Assembly: GCA_020073615.1 (NCBI GenBank)
Contig: JAIQEX010000005.1
Location: forward strand, 43,784-107,783
Length of the DNA stretch: 64,000 bases
Direction of reading: 5' to 3'
DNA from: Terriglobia bacterium
GTDB taxonomy: Bacteria; Acidobacteriota; Terriglobia; Bryobacterales; Bryobacteraceae
Notes under the pieces: generated by a model
The model's database searches: none
Told to the model about the DNA's origin: nothing
What the model saw: only the letters and a program-made list of their open reading frames with translations
Made by a program: the position numbers and the translations under genes
Shown here: positions 56,160 to 64,000 of the stretch, one piece after another
How positions within the stretch are numbered: the stretch's first letter is position 1
Layout: the number at the start of each line of letters is the position of its first letter

Positions 56160-56933
56160 ATGAGCAACGAAACAACCCGTGTATTTCTCATCAGCAACAA
56201 TTGCATTCTCAGCGAAGGACTGCGGTCCGTCTTCCGCGCCTCCGGGGAGTTTGAACTGACGGCCACTTGCGGCGACCCATCCAGTCTGGCTGATTGCCTC
56301 GCTTCCCGGGAGATAGACATCGTGCTGGCGGACGTGGCCGCCGGGGCGACACTGACGATGCTGCGCGATATCCGCAACGCGATGGGACGGGCTCAGGCGG
56401 TGCTGTGGGGCAGCGGCATTTCTCCGGAGTTTGCCTTCCACGCCATGGAGTCCGGTGTGCGGGCTGTGATACCGCTCGACCTGCCTGCCCCGGCCTTCCT
56501 GGCCGCTCTGAAGGGCATTCGAAACGGCCAGTTGTGGTTCACCAAAGAGCTTATGGACAGTGTCCTGTCGGCCAAGCGGAGGCCGCTCACCAAACGGGAG
56601 GGGCAACTGGTCAGCCTCTTGTCCCAAGGCCTCAAAAACAAGCAACTGGCGTACAGCCTGGGAATTACCGAGGGGACGATCAAAGTCTATCTTTCCCGTC
56701 TGTTCAAGAAGGTAGGCGTAAATGACCGGTTTCAGTTGGCGCTCTATGCGCTGAGAAATGTGGTCAACGATCATGCGGCGGGGCTGGAATCCGGGGCCGA
56801 TGGCGGCGATCCGAATCTGTACCAGACGAAACCTCACAACCTGCATTCCCTGGTCATGCCGCCGAGGAGTCCGAACGCCCATGCGATGGCCATCCCCCGC
56901 CACGACGAGCATGTGTCGCCAGTCGCCCGGTGA
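56160..56933 (+). CDS. NarL/FixJ-type regulator with an atypical receiver
   Basis: 257 residues from the ATG preceded by AGAGCGGAA; an upstream in-frame codon is less likely. The receiver-like domain (~1-120) begins VFLISNNCILSEGLRSV, lacking the acidic pair of strand 1; Asp is retained in VLADVAAGA, and the Lys near PLDLPA is missing. The LuxR HTH (~140-200; LTKREGQLVSLLSQGLKNKQ, GTIKVYLSRLFKKVGV) is intact. A C-terminal tail of ~50 residues is unusual. Probably phosphorylation-independent DNA binding. Unpaired with a kinase. Confidence 0.85.
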   Translation: MSNETTRVFLISNNCILSEGLRSVFRASGEFELTATCGDPSSLADCLASREIDIVLADVAAGATLTMLRDIRNAMGRAQAVLWGSGISPEFAFHAMESGVRAVIPLDLPAPAFLAALKGIRNGQLWFTKELMDSVLSAKRRPLTKREGQLVSLLSQGLKNKQLAYSLGITEGTIKVYLSRLFKKVGVNDRFQLALYALRNVVNDHAAGLESGADGGDPNLYQTKPHNLHSLVMPPRSPNAHAMAIPRHDEHVSPVAR

Positions 56934-57030
56934 CTTTCCCGGGGGCAGCGCGGGCCGGAGCGAATCACCGGTCCAGTACACCAAGGAGAGCATGCCGGCA
57001 GGAGCCACATGAGCCGATAAGAATCTATAT

Positions 57031-57924
57031 ATGAGACTCGATCAAGACCGCGTCCGGGACGACAGGCAGACGAAAGAGGCAATCCTTTGCCGAATACCGG
57101 TATTTCGCCCGGTTGCTGTGAAACTCCTGCGGTTGCTGCAAGGGGAAGACAGCAACGTGCTCGAAGTTGGGGAATTACTCAACACCGATCCGGCGTTGAG
57201 CGCGGAAGTGCTCACCATGGCGAATTCCGCGGCCTACACCACTTCCAACCGGATCAATACCATTTCCAAGGCCATCATGATGCTGGGAACCGAGCGCACC
57301 AAATCGCTGGCCACCAAAGCCGCTCTGGACGGGATGCGACGGGCCATCGGGAACCACCCGGTCATCGAGCTTTGCTGGGTACACAGCCGCGCCACGGCGG
57401 TGATCGCGGAATGGCTCTCTCCGTTTTACCGGATCCACCCGGATCGGGCATACACCGCCGGACTCATGCACGACGTTGGCCGCCTCGGACTGCTGGCCTT
57501 GAATTGCGGTCAATACGCGAAACTACTGGACTGCACGGCCGGCACCAATGAGGAACTTCTGGCGGCGGAACAGTTGGTCTTCCGCGTCGATCACTGCACG
57601 GCGGGCCTGTGGCTCATGAATACCTGGGGTCTGCCGGAGGAGTTCGGGGTGGCATGTTCGCAGCACCACGCCGGGAAAGACGCGGTACAGGAGCCGGTCG
57701 CCGATCTGGTGCGCCTGGCATGTGCTCTGGCGCAGGCGACCGGTCACAAGGCGGCGCCGCTGGTGCACAGCCTTACGATGGAAAGCCTGCTGGAGGAGAT
57801 TCCCGACCTGGCTCGCCCGGACTCACCCTATCCGTTGGCCACGCTCTCTCTCCGCCTCCAGGCGGAGTTGGGCGGCCCGCTACTCACGGCTGGCGGCAGC
57901 GAGCGATTCTCCGCGGTCAATTGA
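57031..57924 (+). CDS. HDOD-domain signalling protein
   Basis: 297 residues. The HDOD domain covers ~20-250: IPVFRPVAVKLLRLLQGEDS, LLNTDPALSAEVLTMANSAA, KAIMMLGTERTKSLATKAAL, then the HD-like GLMHDVGRLGLLAL (~148-161), and LPEEFGVACSQHHAGKDAVQ. HDOD proteins act in c-di-GMP, chemotaxis and type IV pilus signalling without known catalysis. A clear ribosome-binding site is not visible (ATAAGAATCTATAT before the ATG). It follows the LuxR-type regulator by ~100 bp and may be cotranscribed. Confidence 0.9.
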   Translation: MRLDQDRVRDDRQTKEAILCRIPVFRPVAVKLLRLLQGEDSNVLEVGELLNTDPALSAEVLTMANSAAYTTSNRINTISKAIMMLGTERTKSLATKAALDGMRRAIGNHPVIELCWVHSRATAVIAEWLSPFYRIHPDRAYTAGLMHDVGRLGLLALNCGQYAKLLDCTAGTNEELLAAEQLVFRVDHCTAGLWLMNTWGLPEEFGVACSQHHAGKDAVQEPVADLVRLACALAQATGHKAAPLVHSLTMESLLEEIPDLARPDSPYPLATLSLRLQAELGGPLLTAGGSERFSAVN

Positions 57925-57948
57925 GCGCGGAGAAACACGAGAAAAATC

Positions 57949-58154
57949 GCCCGTTAATTAACGGGCTCGGCAGGCGGCGCCGCCTGCCCCACAAACTGCT
58001 GGCACAGCTTTGTCTTGGCGGGGGGCGGTTCCTGCAATAGTCGTGGCGCTGGCAATCCTGCCCGCAGCCGCCCTTGAGGGGCTCCTTCGGCCATGTCGGG
58101 TCTTCGCACGCGGCAATCGCCGGCTAACCCCGGCGGCAGCCAGGATTGGCTGCC
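57949..58154. repeat. Cluster of intergenic palindromes
   Basis: Three hairpins in a 279-bp gene-free gap: GCCCGTTAATTAACGGGC (57949-57966, perfect), GGCAGGCG-GCGC-CGCCTGCC followed by CCACAAAC (57969-57996, inverse orientation of the unit at 28430), and GGCAGCCA-GGAT-TGGCTGCC (58135-58154). No coding frame supported in the gap. Confidence 0.75.
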
Positions 58155-58203
58155 CCCGAGTTTCTCCATAGCTCCATGGGGAGCGGCCCTTGACCGGGGG
58201 CAG

Positions 58204-59928
58204 TTACAGAGGAGGAATTTGTACGGTGGCTTCCGCCCAGCCGTCGGGGGTGTGCACTTTGACTCTGAGCAGGCGCGCGTCCGGAGCGGGCGATTGGTAG
58301 TGGACCTCGTAGCGCGCCAGCAGGTTCAGGTACGCCTGTTCGACCCTGTCCCCCACTTCGCCGCCGGATGCAATCTGAAAGCTCCCCGCCACCAGCCGGC
58401 ACAACTCTTCGAGCGCGGGGCTGGGGCAGACGGAGACAACCTGCACTGTGGCCCGCGATTTCCGGGCCGCCGCAACCAGGTCCTCGAACTCGGCCGGCCA
58501 GCCCGCATCGGTCTCGTTGACGACGATCAAGTGCCGCCGCCCGCGGCTGGGTCCCTGATCGGCGCGCACGGCACGCCAGAGGGCGCTAGAGAAGTCGGTG
58601 CAGTCGGTGCGGTTCGCCGGCACCTTGAAAAGCGCTTCGATCAACGGCGGTTTGGCAGTGAAGGAAAGCGGCATGGAGTCCTTCCCGAGGCTTTCGGCGG
58701 CTTTGCCGGAGGCCAGGTAAGGCGCCAGAGCCCAGCGGTCGGACGGGCGCTTCGCCTCCAGGCACTTCTCCATGGCATGGTTCCACGGCGCCCCGCCCGG
58801 CAGGCTGGATCGGGGAAAAACCAGGACCAGGGACATGGCCTCGGCCGCGATCCGTTCCACAACCCGGTAGGCTGTGATGGCCTGCCCACCCTCGCTGAGG
58901 ATAAACTGGGTCGGCGCGCAACGGAGCCGCTCGCGGGGGTCTTCGGCGTTGACCGCCAACTGGAGCCGCCGCCAGCCCGGGGTTTCGCCTTCCAGGAACA
59001 GGCCGCCTGCCCGCCATTGTCCGGCCTGGCGCGATCGCGCTACCGCCGCTTTGATCTGGCCGATCGCCGTGAACGCCCGCGTTCTGACCGCGGCGTCGGC
59101 GTCCCGCAACATGCCGGCCAGCAACTCGAGGAACCGTGGATCGCGAGTCTCGCCCATGACCCATGCGGCCGTCAAGCGGAACGGGATCGCCTCATGCCGG
59201 GCCATCGCGGAGACCTGGGGGATGACCGAACAATCCCCCAACCGGTGCAGCGCGAGGATGGCATTGCCGGCCACGCGGTTATGGGGATCGCGCGCGGCGG
59301 CTTCCAGGAGTTCCCGCGCCTCTTCGGTATCCACGCCCCACAGCGCCTCCACCGCGCTGGCGCGGACGCGCGGATCGTCTGCGGCAAGGTGGGTCTGCAG
59401 CCACCTGGCGCTTCGGTTACCGCGCCCCATCAGGAGGATTACTTTCGATCGCAGATGCGGATTCGAGCTGCGGAGAAGGCGCGCCATGGGGGCGAGAATG
59501 CGGGTGCCGTCGGAGATTTCGCCCAGAATTTCGAGCAGGCGCGAGGCATCGATGGGAAGGGTGGAATCGCCGGACCCGGCGACGCTATCGGCCAACTGTT
59601 TCGCCAGCGCCACATCGACTTTGGAATCCATCCGGGCCGCGGCCCGCGCCAGTTCCACCGCCTGTTTGAGCGATAGCGAAGGGTCGCTCAGCACGGGGCC
59701 CAGAAGGCCGCCGGCCGCTAGCAAGGACAGCAGGCTTTGGTGGCCGGCGGTACCGTTGTAATCCTTGAGGACCCCGGCGGCCCCGGAAAGGAACGATGGG
59801 CCATCGTTATCCCGCATGGCGCGCATCTGCCGTGCGCTTGCGACGGCGTCACGGTCGAAACCCCGCACCAGGTTCTCGATCGTTGCCCTGGGTTCCTGCT
59901 GCGACATGCCGGCAAGGTACGTTGCCAC
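58204..59928 (-). CDS. HEAT-repeat protein with VWA-like C-terminal region
   Basis: 574 residues. Residues ~120-300 contain HEAT-like helical repeats (RVRASAVEALWGVDTEEARE, ELLEAAARDPHNRVAGNAIL, FLELLAGMLRDADAAVRTRA). The C-terminal half (~340-570) resembles a von Willebrand A / Solibacter VWFA-like fold (RHLIVVNETDAGWPAEFEDL, EVHYQSPAPDARLLRVKVHT). Start: GTG or the ATG 21 bp in, both near an AAAGGAGG site. No signal peptide seen. Function unknown; protein-protein interaction is likely. Followed by lgt upstream on the minus strand. Confidence 0.7.
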   Translation of the reverse strand: MATYLAGMSQQEPRATIENLVRGFDRDAVASARQMRAMRDNDGPSFLSGAAGVLKDYNGTAGHQSLLSLLAAGGLLGPVLSDPSLSLKQAVELARAAARMDSKVDVALAKQLADSVAGSGDSTLPIDASRLLEILGEISDGTRILAPMARLLRSSNPHLRSKVILLMGRGNRSARWLQTHLAADDPRVRASAVEALWGVDTEEARELLEAAARDPHNRVAGNAILALHRLGDCSVIPQVSAMARHEAIPFRLTAAWVMGETRDPRFLELLAGMLRDADAAVRTRAFTAIGQIKAAVARSRQAGQWRAGGLFLEGETPGWRRLQLAVNAEDPRERLRCAPTQFILSEGGQAITAYRVVERIAAEAMSLVLVFPRSSLPGGAPWNHAMEKCLEAKRPSDRWALAPYLASGKAAESLGKDSMPLSFTAKPPLIEALFKVPANRTDCTDFSSALWRAVRADQGPSRGRRHLIVVNETDAGWPAEFEDLVAAARKSRATVQVVSVCPSPALEELCRLVAGSFQIASGGEVGDRVEQAYLNLLARYEVHYQSPAPDARLLRVKVHTPDGWAEATVQIPPL

Positions 59929-59959
59929 CTCCTTTAGATCGTCGGATTCGACCAGAACT

Positions 59960-60745
59960 TTAGGGGGCGTATCGGGCCGCGGTTCCGCGCGCCGCCAGGA
60001 ACCAGGCTGCCCCCAGCGCGAACAGCACCAGCGAAATCCATTGCGAGGTATCGAGCGGGCCGCCCAGCAGGTTCCCCTGATCGTGGTAGCGGAAGAACTC
60101 CACGATGAACCGCGCCGTGCCGTAGAGTACCAGGTACAGGCTGATGATCGCGCCGCGGGCGTGCGGCTTCCCGATGCGCCAGTAGAGCGCGCCGAAGATG
60201 AGAAACTCGGCCGCCGCTTCGTAAAGCTGCGTGGGATGCAGCGGCTGGCCGAGCGGTACCCCCACCAGTTCCTTGGCCACGGGATTGCGGAAGGTCACCG
60301 CCCACGGCAGGTGGCATTCCACGCCCCAGCAGCAGCCTGCCGCGAAGCAGCCCAGGCGTCCGATGCCGTGGCCCAGCGCGATGGCCGGCGCGAAGACATC
60401 GGCGGTCTTCAGCAGCGGCAAGTGGGTCTTGCGCATATACCACCAGGCGACCGCCAGGGCGGCGATCAATCCGCCGTAGAACACGCCGCCCGCCTGCAAG
60501 GTTTCGAGCGAGAGGATCTGCGCCGGATGCTCCGTGTAGTACGGGACATCGACCAGGAACATCATGAGTTTGGCGCCAGCGATGGCGGCGAGCGCGCAGT
60601 AGATTCCCAGGTTGGTGGCGGCATCGCCATCAAGCCCGGCCTGCCGCGCCAGGCGCGCCGCCATCCACAGGCCGGCGAGAAACGCCAGCGCTACCAGCAC
60701 GCCGTAGGTATGGAGAAACGAGATGTGGAAGATCTCAGGGTACAT
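59960..60745 (-). CDS. lgt: Prolipoprotein diacylglyceryl transferase
   Basis: 261 residues with seven hydrophobic helices. The Lgt signature region is ALGHGIGRLGCFAAGCCWGV followed by CHLPWAVTF, HPTQLYEAAAEFLIFGALYW, and the first-helix YGVLVALAFLAGLWMAARLA. It transfers diacylglyceryl to the lipobox Cys in the inner membrane. 31 bp separate its stop from the HEAT-repeat gene start on the same strand. Confidence 0.93.
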   Translation of the reverse strand: MYPEIFHISFLHTYGVLVALAFLAGLWMAARLARQAGLDGDAATNLGIYCALAAIAGAKLMMFLVDVPYYTEHPAQILSLETLQAGGVFYGGLIAALAVAWWYMRKTHLPLLKTADVFAPAIALGHGIGRLGCFAAGCCWGVECHLPWAVTFRNPVAKELVGVPLGQPLHPTQLYEAAAEFLIFGALYWRIGKPHARGAIISLYLVLYGTARFIVEFFRYHDQGNLLGGPLDTSQWISLVLFALGAAWFLAARGTAARYAP

Positions 60746-60797
60746 TTTTCAAGAGCGGGCAGACGACCAAAAGGATTTCACCTCAGACCTGTATGAA

Positions 60798-60976
60798 CCG
60801 CCGAGGCACCGAGACGCCGAGAAATGTAAAGGATCGTTCCCGCTCGGCGACCTCCGTTGATCCGCCCTCTCGCGGCAGGCCTTTCAACGGCCGGCAAGCG
60901 CCGAATCCTGAGAGCGCAGAGGGGACGGACCGCCGAATCATCCCATCCAATTCTCGGCGTCTCGGCGTCCCGGCGG
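60798..60976. mobile_element. MITE-like element with imperfect terminal inverted repeats
   Basis: A 26-bp left arm (60798-60823, CCGCCGAGGCACCGAGACG then CCGAGAA) is nearly the reverse complement of the right arm (60951-60976, TTCTCGGCGTCTCGGCGTCC then CGGCGG), with about three mismatches. The ~127-bp interior has no coding frame. It fills the 243-bp gap between lgt and ileS. No flanking target duplication was found by eye. Confidence 0.55.
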
Positions 60977-60988
60977 TGAGATTGAATT

Positions 60989-63802
60989 CTAGCCATGCAG
61001 GAGCATCTCATCCACGGCGTCGGCACAGGGCTTGCAGATGGTGGGGAATTTCGCGACCGAGCCGACATCGGCCGTATACTTCCAGCAGCGCTCGCACTTC
61101 TCGCCGGACGCCCGCTCCACCTCGATATCGAGCGCTTCTCCAGCGCCGCGGCGCAACTCCACCTGGGACACAATGAACAGCCCCGGCAAGTCGCCGGCAT
61201 ACTGCTCGAGCAAGGGGTACAGATCGCCGTTGGCGGAGAGGCGCACGCGCGCCTCGAGCGGCGCGCCGATCAGCTTCTCGTTGCGCGCCGTCTCCAGTTT
61301 CTTCAGGACGTCGCCCCTCACTTCCATGAGACGGTCCCAGCCGGCGGCGCGTTTCCGCGCGGCGTCATCGAGCCCGCTGGAGAGCTCGCCCGCCTCCGGG
61401 AACAGCGCCATGTGCACGCTCTCCGGGCGGTGCATGTGGCCCCACACCTCTTCGGCCGTGAAGCTCATCAGCGGCGCCACCAGGCGCACCAGCGCGTCCA
61501 GCAGGCGGTAGAGCGCCGTCTGCGCGCTGCGCCGGGCCTGCGATTTCGGGGCGGCGGTGTACAGCCGGTCCTTCAGCACATCGAAATAGATGGCGCTCAA
61601 ATCCACCGTGGCAAAGGCGTAGACCGAGTGGTAGACCTTGTGGAAGGCGAACTCGTCGTACCACACGCGGCAGCGCTCGACCAAGTCCGCCGCGCGCAGC
61701 AGGATCCACTGATCGAGCCCCGCCATCTCGGCCGCCGCCACGGCGTCGCTCTGCGGATTGAAATCCGACAGGTTGCCGAGCAGGTAGCGGAACGTGTTGC
61801 GCAGCTTGCGATAGGCATCCACCAGGCGCGTCAGGATGGTCTCCGATATGCGCACGTCTTCGTTGAATTCCACCGAGGCCGTCCACAGGCGGATCATCTC
61901 CGCGCCGTGCCGCTTGATGATCTCCTCCGGCTCGATGGCGTTGCCCAGCGATTTGTGCATGGCCCGGCCTTCACCATCGAGCACCCAGCCGTTGAGCGCG
62001 CAGGCGCGGTACGGAGAGCCGCCTTTGATCCCGGTCCCCACCAGCAGCGAGCTGTGGAACCAGCCGCGGTACTGGTCGCCGCCTTCCATGTACAGGTCGG
62101 ATGGCCAGCGCAGCCCGAAGCGCTCGTTGAGCACCGCCAGGTGGCTGGATCCGGAATCGAACCACACGTCCAGGATGTCGGTTTCCTTGCTGAATTCCGC
62201 CGCGCCGCAGTGGGCGCACTTTGTGCCCGCCGGCATCAACCCGGCCGCGCTGCGCTCATACCACACGTCCGCCGTGTGCTCGCGGAACAGCTCCACCACG
62301 CCGTCCAGGATCTTGCGATCGGTGACCGGCTCGCGGCATTTTTCGCAATAGAAGACGATGATGGGAACGCCCCACACGCGCTGGCGCGAGATGCACCAGT
62401 CGGGCCGCACAGCGATCATGTTGGCGATGCGCTCTTCGCCCCAAGTGGGCATCCAGCGCACCTGGTGAACGGCCTCCAGCGCGCGCCGGCGGAAATCGTT
62501 GCGCTCCATACCGATGAACCACTGCTCGGTGGCGCGGAAAATCACCGGGTTGTGGCAGCGCCAGCAGTGCGGGTAGGAGTGCGCCAGCCTCTCCAGACCC
62601 AGCAGCGCGCCGTGCGCTTTCAAGATCTCGATGACCACCGGGTTGGCTTCCCACACGGTCTTGCCGATGAGCTCTTCGGGCAGGCGCCCGGCCGCGCCCT
62701 CGGCGTGGAAAAAGCGTCCCGCGGCATCCACCGGGCAATAGGTTTCGATGCCGTACTCGCGCGCCACGGCGTAGTCCTCCTGGCCGTGGCCGGGGGCGGT
62801 GTGGACGGCGCCCGTCCCCTGTTCCAGGGTCACATGATCCGCCAGGATGCCGAGCGAATCGCGCTCCAGAAACGGATGCCGGAACACGGCGCGCTCCAGC
62901 CTCGCGCCCGGAAACCTGGCCAGCACGCGGTACTCCTGCCAGCCGCATTTCTCCGCCGTGGCCTTCAACAGTTCCGCCGCAACCAGGTAGACTTCGCCTG
63001 ACACATCCACCGCCGCGTATTCGAACCTGGGATGCCAGGCGATCGCCATATTGGCCGGAATGGTCCAGGGCGTGGTGGTCCAGATCAGGCCGTAGACCTC
63101 ACGCCCGGCGAGCCACATATCGATCGCGGCCGGGTCCGAAGTCAGCCGGAACCGCACCCAGATGGAAGGGCTGGTGTGGTCGTGATATTCGACTTCGGCC
63201 TCCGCCAGCGCGGTGCGGTCCTTGATGCACCAGTGGACCGGCTTGAGGCCCTTGTACACGTACCCGCCCGCAAGAAAATCCACGAATGCGCCGGCGATCA
63301 CCGACTGGTAGTGCGCGCTCATCGTAAGGTACGGATCGTCCCACCGCCCCAGGACGCCCAGCCTGATGAAATCGCGGCGCTGCAGGTCGATATACTTTTC
63401 GGCGTACTGGCGGCAGGCGCGGCGGATCTCCACCGCCGACATGTGCGCCTTCTTGGCGCCGAGTTCCTGATCCACCCTGGTTTCGATGGGCAGCCCGTGG
63501 CAGTCCCACCCCGGCACGTAGGGCGAATCGAATCCCGCCATGGTCTTCGACTTGACGATGAAATCTTTCAGGATCTTGTTGAACGCCGTGCCCAGGTGGA
63601 TGGGTCCGTTGGCGTACGGCGGACCGTCGTGCAGGATGTAGGTGGGCCGGCCGGCGCGCGCCGCGCGAATGCGCTCGTACAGCTTCTCGTGCGCCCACCG
63701 CTCGAGCATTTTGGGCTCGGCCTGCGGCAGGTTGGCCTTCATGGAGAAAGCGGTTTTCGGCAGATTGATGGTCTGCTTCAGATCGACTTTGTGCGGATCC
63801 AT
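60989..63802 (-). CDS. ileS: Isoleucyl-tRNA synthetase
   Basis: 937 residues from the ATG that opens MDPHKVDLKQTINLPKTAF; the upstream frame is out of family. HIGH motif PPYANGPIHLGTAFNK (~60), CP1 editing domain (WTTTPWTIPANMAIAWHP; TGAVHTAPGHGQEDY), KMSKS-like loop GEGRAMHKSLGNAIEPE (first residues AMHKS), anticodon-binding helices, and a C-terminal zinc finger (CERCWKYTADVG ... CKPCADAV). Charges tRNA-Ile. No T-box-like leader was recognised. Confidence 0.96.
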   Translation of the reverse strand: MDPHKVDLKQTINLPKTAFSMKANLPQAEPKMLERWAHEKLYERIRAARAGRPTYILHDGPPYANGPIHLGTAFNKILKDFIVKSKTMAGFDSPYVPGWDCHGLPIETRVDQELGAKKAHMSAVEIRRACRQYAEKYIDLQRRDFIRLGVLGRWDDPYLTMSAHYQSVIAGAFVDFLAGGYVYKGLKPVHWCIKDRTALAEAEVEYHDHTSPSIWVRFRLTSDPAAIDMWLAGREVYGLIWTTTPWTIPANMAIAWHPRFEYAAVDVSGEVYLVAAELLKATAEKCGWQEYRVLARFPGARLERAVFRHPFLERDSLGILADHVTLEQGTGAVHTAPGHGQEDYAVAREYGIETYCPVDAAGRFFHAEGAAGRLPEELIGKTVWEANPVVIEILKAHGALLGLERLAHSYPHCWRCHNPVIFRATEQWFIGMERNDFRRRALEAVHQVRWMPTWGEERIANMIAVRPDWCISRQRVWGVPIIVFYCEKCREPVTDRKILDGVVELFREHTADVWYERSAAGLMPAGTKCAHCGAAEFSKETDILDVWFDSGSSHLAVLNERFGLRWPSDLYMEGGDQYRGWFHSSLLVGTGIKGGSPYRACALNGWVLDGEGRAMHKSLGNAIEPEEIIKRHGAEMIRLWTASVEFNEDVRISETILTRLVDAYRKLRNTFRYLLGNLSDFNPQSDAVAAAEMAGLDQWILLRAADLVERCRVWYDEFAFHKVYHSVYAFATVDLSAIYFDVLKDRLYTAAPKSQARRSAQTALYRLLDALVRLVAPLMSFTAEEVWGHMHRPESVHMALFPEAGELSSGLDDAARKRAAGWDRLMEVRGDVLKKLETARNEKLIGAPLEARVRLSANGDLYPLLEQYAGDLPGLFIVSQVELRRGAGEALDIEVERASGEKCERCWKYTADVGSVAKFPTICKPCADAVDEMLLHG

Positions 63803-63952
63803 TTTCGGGAGTAAATACCATGGTAGCAGCCTGGGAGAAGCCTCCGTCCCACCCGCGCGACAGGACGCCCTGGATGAGATTCTAACGAGGCTCCGCCTCA
63901 GACCGACGAGGTATATTTCCGCCGGGTCTGAAGATCGGGCATAATCCGGTAG

Positions 63953-64000
63953 ATGGCTCCGGTCGACAGTGGAGAACTGCAAGCAGTTCTCGCCAATGAT
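63953..64000 (+). CDS. Possible start of a gene running off the right edge
   Basis: ATG at 63953 opens MAPVDSGELQAVLAND to the window end, only 16 codons. A CATAAT -10-like box lies at 63940-63945, which would make the transcript almost leaderless. Too short to identify. The segment also contains a 20-bp palindrome (GAGAACTGC/GCAGTTCTC, 63972-63991). Confidence 0.3.
   Translation, partial: MAPVDSGELQAVLAND

Overview
The window looks like a chromosomal segment of a Gram-negative, high-GC bacterium of the phylum Acidobacteriota, close to the Bryobacter / Candidatus Solibacter type. This is inferred from a large exported protein with a C-terminal domain of the TIGR03437 kind (a family greatly expanded in Solibacter), LPS export and heptosyltransferase genes, a decayed ISAzo13-type transposase, an ammonia-dependent AsnA, and many short intergenic palindromes. 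No rRNA, tRNA or CRISPR array was recognised. Most genes are ordinary chromosomal genes; clearly accessory DNA occurs at about 12.8-14.8 kb and 38.1-40.5 kb.

Layout. 0-3.2 kb: two translationally coupled KdpD-N-terminal/USP proteins without a kinase domain, then a convergent GntR-LacI hybrid regulator. 3.3-8.2 kb: HAD phosphatase with a repeated 3' end, heptose-phosphate nucleotidyltransferase (rfaE2) and mfd. 8.3-12.3 kb (minus strand): a small coiled-coil protein, an outer-membrane barrel, lptB and a very large LptC/LptA-like protein. 12.3-14.8 kb: small asparaginase, then a lower-GC two-gene cassette encoding a degenerate P-loop/deoxyribosyltransferase-like protein. 14.9-17.1 kb: CIRCE-controlled groES-groEL. 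17.2-23.4 kb: FecR-domain protein, membrane protein, LytS-type kinase (frameshifted) with LytTR regulator, a receiver-DUF3052 protein and a ClpB-type AAA+ ATPase fused to a receiver. 23.6-30.5 kb: infA, cold-shock gene with a structured leader, a solitary Cas6-like protein, a permuted NlpC/P60-like protein, S9 peptidase, nitroreductase, asnA. 30.5-36.1 kb: hybrid histidine kinase, isoprenylcysteine-methyltransferase-like protein, and two heptosyltransferases with a degenerate nucleotidyltransferase between them.

36.1-43.4 kb: uvrB and uvrA converge on a 2.4-kb scar. The scar holds an ISAzo13 transposase remnant, the frameshifted C-terminal (TOPRIM) half of an OLD-family nuclease, an intact HepT-MntA toxin-antitoxin pair, and a duplicated, internally deleted piece of uvrB. 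43.4-50.4 kb is a long minus-strand run: nucleotidyltransferase, thiE, FmdE-like protein, a reduced molybdate transporter (modC, modB), tryptophanase, M20 peptidase, smpB. 50.5-57.9 kb (plus): secretin with a cohesin-like C-terminus, two pseudopilins and the TIGR03437 protein form a tight secretion cluster, followed by an atypical LuxR-type regulator and an HDOD protein. 58.2-64 kb (minus): HEAT-repeat protein, lgt and ileS.

The least conventional items are the 13-14.8 kb cassette, the uvrB-uvrA scar, the array-less Cas6, the AAA+-receiver fusion, the degenerate nucleotidyltransferase in the LPS cluster, and a family of compensated short hairpins.
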